Assembly (NCBI GenBank): GCA_001972305.1
Contig: BDDD01001818.1
Coordinates: forward strand, 177,114-241,113
DNA from: Cephalotus follicularis
Taxonomy: Eukaryota; Streptophyta; Magnoliopsida; Oxalidales; Cephalotaceae
Length of the DNA: 64,000 nt
Reading direction: 5' to 3'
Shown here: one piece after another, positions 57,867 to 64,000 of the stretch
Numbering within the stretch: the first letter of the stretch is position 1
Layout: every line of letters starts with the position of its first letter
The notes under the pieces: model-generated
Seen by the model: the letters and a program-made list of their open reading frames with translations, nothing else
Told to the model about the DNA's origin: nothing
The model's database searches: none
Translations under genes and position numbers: made by a program

Positions 57867-58756
57867 CTGTAACACCCGGGATTTCCATGTATTATTATTT
57901 CACATGTATTTGTACCCTTAAAATTGTGGAATTAATAAAAGGATGGATTTTCCTAATTTGGTGATGTTTTCCAACACTTCTTATGTTGAAGCTTGGTGTT
58001 ATATGTCAAAGGAATGATAAAAGGGCTAAAACGACGCTGTCTTGAAGTAAAGACGTCGACTCTTTCTGGAAAGACGTCGACTCCTTTGTGACAGAACGTT
58101 GCACGTAACTGCATGCACATGCACCTCGATCGGGGACAATGACATCGACGCCTTTTGGAAGACGTCGACGTCTTTAGTTCGGGTGTCTTGCATGTTACCT
58201 TCTGACAGAGAACGTGCAAGGGAGGAGTCATGTGAAGACTTTTGCAGGTGCCTTGGGGCATGGCTTGGGACGTGTTGGGCATGCACTCTGCTGCCCAACC
58301 TGCATGTTTGAACCCTTGAGGACATGTGTAGCTTGGGGGTGTGCATGCAACAAAGAAAGGAAGAATGAGACATGTGTTCTGGGGAGGGATGGCCAGAAGT
58401 TGTGGCTTGTTCTAGCGTGAAGAACCGTGAGGGAGAGAGAGAGAGAGAGCCTGCTGCTGCATGCAGAAGGTGGGTGAACCCTAGATGCATGTGACCTGCA
58501 AAACACAAGAGAAACAAGTTGAGTACTTAAAAGACATTCCTCACCCCCTCACCTTCGGCTACTGTTGGAGGAAGAATCAAACACCTGTGAGTGACACTGT
58601 GACTACTGGAAACAGAGAGTAAAAGGAGAGATAACAATCCACCATTGTTGAGCTTGCTTGAAAGCTTGGAGCTTGGAGCCACTTGTGCAGCTTCGGGACA
58701 AACCTTGGGGAGTTGCTGTGACCTGTTGGATACGAAAAGGGGTGGACTTTCCTGTT
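57867..58756 (+). mobile_element. LTR fragment at the integrase-RT junction, unit 2
   Basis: It begins TGTAACACCCGGGATTTCC, a Ty3-type LTR start, and contains AAGACGTCGACTC motifs (58040-58175) and a GA run near 58430-58450. Sirevirus RT resumes near 58757 (CCTAAGGATCATTCAG). About 370 bases of Sirevirus sequence, present in unit 1 at 48934-49305, are missing. No duplication is visible, so it is a deletion-bearing fragment. Confidence 0.75.
58040..58178. repeat. AAGACGTCGAC cluster in the unit 2 LTR fragment
   Basis: Units AAGACGTCGACTC (twice), GACATCGACGCC and AAGACGTCGACGTCTT. They are close to the Sirevirus LTR motif although the fragment has a Ty3-type edge. Confidence 0.75.
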
Positions 58757-60136
58757 CCTAAGGATCATTCAGTTATAGGAACTAAATGGGTATTTAGGAA
58801 TAAAATGGATAATCAAGGGATCATTATTAGAAACAAGGCTAGATTAGTTGCAAAAGGCTATTCACAACAAGAAGGAATAGACTATGATGAAACATATGCA
58901 CCGGTTGCTAGATTAGAATCCATTCGATTGTTACTTGCATTTGCTTGCTTTAAAAATTTCAAATTATATAAAATGGATGTGAAAAGTGCCTTTTTAAATG
59001 GTTTTATTAAAGAAGAAGTGTATGTTGAACAACCTCAAGGTTTTGAGGATCCTTTCTTTCCAAACCATGTTATCAAATTAAACAAAGCATTATATGGTCT
59101 CAAACAAGCCCCTCATGCTTTGTATGAGAGATTGACAAAATTTTTAATTGAAAATGATTTTAAATGAGGAAATGTCGATATTACCCTTTTTACAAAATCT
59201 AAAGGTAATGATTTACTTATTGTTCAAATATATGCTGATGACATCATTTTTGGATCTACTAATGAATCTTTGTGCAGGGAATTTTCAAATACTATGAAAT
59301 CCGAATTTGAAATGAGCTTAATGGGAGAGCTCAACTTCTTTCTTGGACTTCAAGTCACACAAAACAAATAGGGAATCTTCATCAACCAAACAAAATACGT
59401 AAAGGAAATTCTCAAGAAGTTTGGAATGGAGAATGCTAAAACAAGTAATACTCCTATGAGCACCTCTACAAAGCTTGACAAAGACGAACAAGGTAAAAAT
59501 ATTGATCAAAAGCTTTATAGAAGTATGATTGGGTCTTTATTGTATTTAACTGCTAGTAGACCCGATATCTTGTTTAGTGTGTGCTTGTGTGCCCGATTTC
59601 AATCTAATCCAAAGGAATCTCATTTGTTTGCTGTGAAACGTATTTTTAAATATCTTTCATACACACCTACTCTAGGCTTATGGTATTCCCGAGACTCTAA
59701 TTCTGATTTACATTCTTACTCGGATGCCGACTTTGGTGGTTATAAAGTTGACCGCAAGAGCACTAGTGGCTCATGCCAATACCTAGGAAGTATGCTTATT
59801 TCCTGGTTTAGTAAAAAGCAAAACTCAGTTGCTTTATCTACCACCGAAGCTAAATATTTTTCTGTAGGTAGTTGTTGTGCACAAATCTTATGGCAAAAGC
59901 AACAATTGATTGATTATAGTATTTCTGTAAAAGATGTTTCTATTAAATGTGATAATACAAGTAGCATTTGTCTAGCTAAGAACCCTGTTCATCACTCTAG
60001 GACAAAGCACATTGACATTAGATATCACTTTTTAAGAGAACATGTTGAAAGTAGAGATATTATTTTAGAGTATATTCCCATCGAAAAACAAGTGACGGAT
60101 ATTTTCACTAAACCTCTAGATGAAAATTCTTTTTAA
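58757..60136 (+). pseudogene. RT and RNase H, unit 2
   Basis: RT boxes [40 protein letters not shown] and YADD are present. RNase H has SYSDADFGGYKVD, LSTTEAKYFSVGS and the C-terminal IDIRYHFLREHVE. In-frame stops lie at 59165, 59369 and 60134. The frame is otherwise colinear with unit 1 and lacks the 10-base deletion seen there. Confidence 0.92.
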
Positions 60137-60279
60137 AAATTTAAAAGAGAATTAGGTTTATGTGAACTTGAATGATGTTTATTTGTTTGGATAATATGAT
60201 TGATTGACTGTTTATTTGATATGATGATTGATTGTTGTTTATTATTGTGTTTTTGTTTGTTACTATTCTGGTTTTACAA

Positions 60280-60512
60280 AAACACGTCAACTTCTTTTCT
60301 GCAAAATTTCATGTTTTATGAAATCACGTCGATCTCTTTCACAAAACATCGTTTTCTTTTACTCTCTTTGAAACACGTCGACTTCTTTCAAAAAGCATCG
60401 ATGCCTTTTAAAACGCATCGTTTTCTGGCTCTTTTTTAAAAGAACGCGTCGACGTCTTTGGAATAACGTCGACGTCTTGTACCCTGATATCGATTTTTTA
60501 TAAAAACGTCGA
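60280..60512. repeat. TCGAC motif cluster between pol and ORF3, unit 2
   Basis: Counterpart of 50810-51045, with the fuller forms ACACGTCGACTTC, GCGTCGACGTCTTT and ACGTCGACGTCTTG. Confidence 0.82.
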
Positions 60513-60720
60513 CTTCATGCTCATCTTCCACATTACCCTAATTATGGACTCTTCAAAAAAAAAAATTCCTCTCAGATTTTCCTACAAAAATCGTTCTAAT
60601 AGTTCAAAAATCATCTACTCCACTCCTTTTCGTCCTCAAAACTCATTTTTCTCTCTTCCATTTCAGCTGTTTTTCTCATTCTGTGTGTTTGTCAGTTGTG
60701 CATACCAACTGTTTGTTAAA

Positions 60721-61950
60721 ATAGTTAGGTCAAAAAGAACTGCCCATAAGAAGGCTGATAAAAGGCAAAAGCTTGACATTAGGGAACCATCCCCTGACCC
60801 TGCTCTTGAATAGGATTACGAATCCGAAGAGCAAATTAAACTCCGAAATGATGTTTTTGTGGACAAACGTGTAATGGAAGGCAGAAACATTGATCTTGCC
60901 TTCTGTTCTAGTGAGTTTTCTTTTGTCTCATGGCTTGAGGACTTACACCTCATACCTCTTGTCCAAATTCAGGACCCTTTTTATATCAAATTGGTCAAAG
61001 AGTTCTATATGAATCTTAGGATTATCTGTAGCCCTCATGAGGAGTTTGCTCTCTCCTCTACTGTCAAAGGGCAGCGTATTTTCTTAGATGCTAGGATTCT
61101 AGATTCTATCCTTCACATACCGCACACTAGCATTTACATTTTCGAATCCAAAAAATGGCCGGGAGTAGAGGGTTTTCACCCTAATCACATTTTGTCCATC
61201 CTATATCCCAACGATCCAAATATTCACCCTACTATGGCTCTTTGCACCAATAAACTCTCTGTTGATCATAGACTTCTCCATCACCTCATTGTGCATCAAT
61301 TTCTTCCCACCGGTGGTGGCTACGCTAAACTTTCTCGGATGCAAGCATTCTTGATGTGGTGCATCATCTCAAAGATTGAATTTTTCTATCCCCTTCTTAT
61401 GCTTCACACCATGGTGAGAGCATTTTCCCAAAAGAAATCCGTTCTCCCTTTCGGATCCATTCTCACCAAAATCTTTCATTATCATGAAATGCGGCTTGAA
61501 GGAGAGATTGGCACAAAGTTCAAGAAAGAGGACACCTATAATAAAAGCACTTTGAATAGAATGGGATGGAAGAAACAAGGAGGTGTTTGGACCTATTTCC
61601 CAAAGAGCGACCAAGGGCAAAGGATTGAAGGAGAAGATCAAGAGGAGAACCCTCCATGGGAAGCCCACGAAGAACCTCAACCTGCTCCAGCTCAAGGATC
61701 CTCATCCACAACTGATTTTGATAGGATGATGGAGTTTATGAGTGCTAGATTCGATTCTATGCAAGCATCGCTTGAAGGAAAATTTGAGCAAGTCAACTCA
61801 CGGCTCAATAACTTGGAAAAGGATCACTTGACGATTCGGTCCGACTTCGAGAACGTCGATGACACCATCTATTATGATCTAAAAGTCACCAAACGACGCC
61901 TCAAAATATTGGAACGAAAACTTGCGGCTTCCAAGGCTATTGATACTTGA
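60721..61950 (+). pseudogene. ORF3, unit 2 (409 codons, start lost, one stop)
   Basis: It aligns with ORF3 of unit 1 but has ATA at the start position and a TAG at 60811. Otherwise it is open to 61948. Parts: basic N-terminus (codons 2-20), acidic stretch (26-42), globular domain (about 45-260) with LILSSTVKGQ-type, HHLIVHQFLPTGGG and SILTKIFHYHE segments, and a Pro/Gln/Glu-rich linker (about 300-325). A C-terminal coiled coil (about 332-405) includes EGKFEQVNSRLNNLEKDH. No signal peptide or membrane span is evident in this frame. Sireviruses can carry an extra gene here, often called env-like; this one does not look like an envelope protein. Confidence 0.75.
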
Positions 61951-62245
61951 GAAGAGACTTCGGGCGATAACTTCTCCTCCGAGTCCGATCCTCCTCCCGC
62001 ATGATCTTTGTTGTTGTTTTTGTTTTTTGTGTTTTTCGTTGTAATGAACCTTGATGTTTATGTATTTTTTCTTGTAAGAACAATGTGTTTTGTTGTTAAT
62101 GATATGATGGTTGTTTATGAAATTGTGTTTATGAATTATGGTGTTTATGTTCATTTTAATGTTATTACCAATTTTTGTTGATATCTGGACTATTAATTGT
62201 TTATATGTTAATGTTATTGATATTGTTTTTACCCTTTCATGTATT

Positions 62246-62630
62246 AAGGGGGAGCTATTTTTTCTTCTATCTTTTTGATGCTATACAAAAAAGGGGGAGA
62301 AATAGGCTCAAAAGCATAAGAGAACTCAAAAGCTTTGCTGCATTAGTTTTTGTAATTAAAGGGGAGAAAGGGCTCAAAATGATAGATTTTATAACTAATG
62401 GAGAGAAATAAAAGTTCAAAAGCATTGCTCTTTGATATTGTTATGAGAGATAGCCAATTGATATTGCTTATAATTATGGTAGAGATAGCTCAAATGCATT
62501 CTGCATATTCAAACGGAACTTTCTCGTATGAACATTGCTTATTTTTAAAAGATAACTTAATTGATATGACTTATGTTTTATACTTATGCCTTTTAGAGCA
62601 AATTTTTGTCATCATCAAAAAGGGGGAGAT
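62246..62630 (+). other. Repeated polypurine tracts, unit 2
   Basis: Same positions as in unit 1 shifted by 9900 bases, with the fourth run changed to ATGGAGAGAAA. The last run touches LTR-c. Confidence 0.88.
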
Positions 62631-63946
62631 TGTTGACGATTTAGTCTCAATCCTTGTTTTGATGATAACATATTTGCATTTAACAAGTTTACTTGATGTG
62701 CAAGTTATTAGAAAGATGTACAAAAGGCAAAAATCAACTGCAAGAAGAAAGACATTGACCCTCATTGAAGAAGACATCGACGTCTTAAAGCCATCGAAGT
62801 TACAGGCCAAATTTGGAGAAAGACATCGATCCCTTTGACGAAAGACATCGACGTCTTTAGTGCACAAAGTTACAGGTCAAAATTAAGCAAAGACATCGAT
62901 CCTTACAGGTAAAGACTTCGACATCTATCCAGAAGACATCGACGCCTTTCAAGAAGACATCGACATCTCAGGCTTCGAAAGTTACAGGTCAAGTTTGAAT
63001 GAAGACATCGATCCTTGTTTTAGAAGACATCGACGTCCAACAAAAGACATCGATCCCTTCCCAAAGACATCGATGTCTTTCTAGACCAATATGCAAAATC
63101 CATAAAAGACATCGACCCTTGAAGAAGAAGTCGATGTGATGCTCATACCTTCAAATACCTGGACAAATTCCCAGCAAAGACATCGACGCCTTTATGAAGA
63201 CATCGACGCCTTTTAAAAATGATTGACCCGGGAAACACGGAACGGCTAGTTAGCGCACTTACAACGGCTAGTAACAGTCAAAGACATCGACGCCTTTATG
63301 AAGACATCGATGTCTTTCTACCAGCAGAGACAAAACCAAAGTTGCATCAACACACTGTTAAATCGAAAGCTTCCAGGATTTATGCAATGGCTATAAGACT
63401 CTTCTGCCTATAAAAGGAAGATTCAAATCTCAGAGAAGCATAAGAAATACACATCAATTCAACAAGAATTACACAACATCAAGAGAGAAATCAAATTCAA
63501 GCATTCTAGTGTCAAAAAGCTCAAGTGCTCCATAGCGTTCTAAAAAGCTTTAAAGCTCCTTATCTTGAGTTATTCTGTGAGATTCATATTGTGTTCTGTA
63601 TAAGCCATATCAAACCTATTTGAGAGGTTATCTTGTAAACACAAATTCACAACCACTTGTAAAATAGGAGAATCCTCTAAGGTCTTGAGGTCAAGGTCTT
63701 GTGATTGAGGTCAATCACGAAATTGTAAGGTGTAACGAATTGCTACCGTAATCAATTCGAGATACTGGAAACTCAAGGAGCTCCCTTGGGAAAAGTGGAC
63801 GTAGGTAAGAGTTAGTCGAACCACTCTAAATCGGAGAAGTTTTTCTTTCCTTTCACTCTTTAAATTTAAAGTTTTTTAAATTTCTGATATTTACATCAAT
63901 ATTCAATTCACCCCCCCTCTTGTATATTGCAAGAGTGCTTATTTCA
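62631..63946 (+). repeat. Sirevirus LTR-c
   Basis: 1316 bp from TGTTGACGATTTAG to GCTTATTTCA, with TATAAAAG at 63409-63416. Followed by ATGAT (63947-63951), the right copy of the array's duplication. Confidence 0.93.
62749..63318. repeat. GACATCGACGTCTT cluster in LTR-c
   Basis: Third copy of the cluster. It carries several C-to-T or G-to-A type changes (GACATTGACC, GACATCGATGTC). Confidence 0.92.
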
Positions 63947-64000
63947 ATGATCATATCTTTAAACTTTGATATCTAGATACTTGATATATTGTGACTCTCA
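63947..64000 (+). mobile_element. P1: third segment, beyond the array
   Basis: Begins with the second ATGAT and should continue P1 from 46583. Too short to prove by itself; the link rests on the duplication. Confidence 0.6.

Larger units (their letters stand above)
46584..63946 (+). mobile_element. Tandem Sirevirus array: LTR-body-LTR-body-LTR
   Basis: Three plus-strand LTRs of about 1.3 kb (46584, 52731, 62631) alternate with two internal regions. Left of the first LTR is ATGAT (46579-46583), and right of the last LTR is ATGAT (63947-63951). The middle LTR directly follows the polypurine tract of unit 1. A single outer duplication means one original insertion followed by unequal exchange between LTRs. 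Ty1/copia order (protease, integrase, RT, RNase H) is clear. Repeated polypurine tracts and a gene downstream of pol point to the Sirevirus lineage. Unit 2 contains an assembly gap and fragment C3. Confidence 0.88.

Noticed and set aside
52731..63946. Unit 2 as an independent insertion with its own duplication
   Set aside because: The only matching pair of flanks is ATGAT outside LTR-a and LTR-c. The right flank of LTR-b is hidden by the gap, so this is not fully excluded.

Overview
The window is nuclear DNA of a flowering plant (probably a eudicot; the species cannot be read from the sequence). It is a gene-poor block of nested LTR retrotransposons. I see no host protein gene, rRNA, tRNA or organellar segment. 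Almost every base belongs to a Ty3/gypsy chromovirus-type element or a Ty1/copia Sirevirus-type element, and every retroelement reading frame seen is broken, so all coding entries are pseudogenes.

Layout, left to right. 1-817: 3' LTR of a Ty3 element (X1, + strand) sitting in the leader of G0. 818-3859: 5' end of a minus-strand Ty3 element (G0, LTR 990-3859), which abuts the integrase of a minus-strand Sirevirus (C0, 3860-10838). C0 is split by solo LTR S1 (4743-7636, duplication ACATC). 10839-11651 and 22003-22828: an older minus-strand LTR (L1), split by G1 (11652-21997, + strand), a structurally complete Ty3 chromovirus with two 2.8-kb LTRs, gag, protease, RT, RNase H, integrase and chromodomain. 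22963-38521: minus-strand Ty3 element G2, whose RT is split by N1 (26890-34044), another minus-strand Ty3 element that keeps only gag, protease and chromodomain. G2's 5' LTR is cut at 38521 by P1, a plus-strand LTR that continues at 46292-46583 and from 63947 to the window end. P1 contains solo LTR G4 (40731-46291), which contains solo LTR L2 (41023-44532). P1 also contains a 17.4-kb Sirevirus array (46584-63946).

The Sirevirus array is the most unusual object. Three same-strand LTRs (46584, 52731, 62631) alternate with two internal regions, and the duplication ATGAT is found only outside the outermost LTRs. It therefore behaves as one insertion that became a tandem dimer. Both internal regions carry a third gene downstream of pol, about 409 codons when complete, with a basic N-terminus, a globular middle and a C-terminal coiled coil. 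It is followed by repeated polypurine tracts, a Sirevirus hallmark. The second unit also holds a 25-base assembly gap, a short unassigned block and a minus-strand Sirevirus fragment (C3).

A second theme crosses family lines. Nearly every LTR seen in full, in both Ty3 and Sirevirus groups, holds a cluster of short imperfect palindromes centred on TCGA. The flanks are family-specific: AGTCGACT, GCGTCGACGC, GCGTTGACGTC or GACATCGACGTC. The copy number differs even between the two LTRs of one element (G1).
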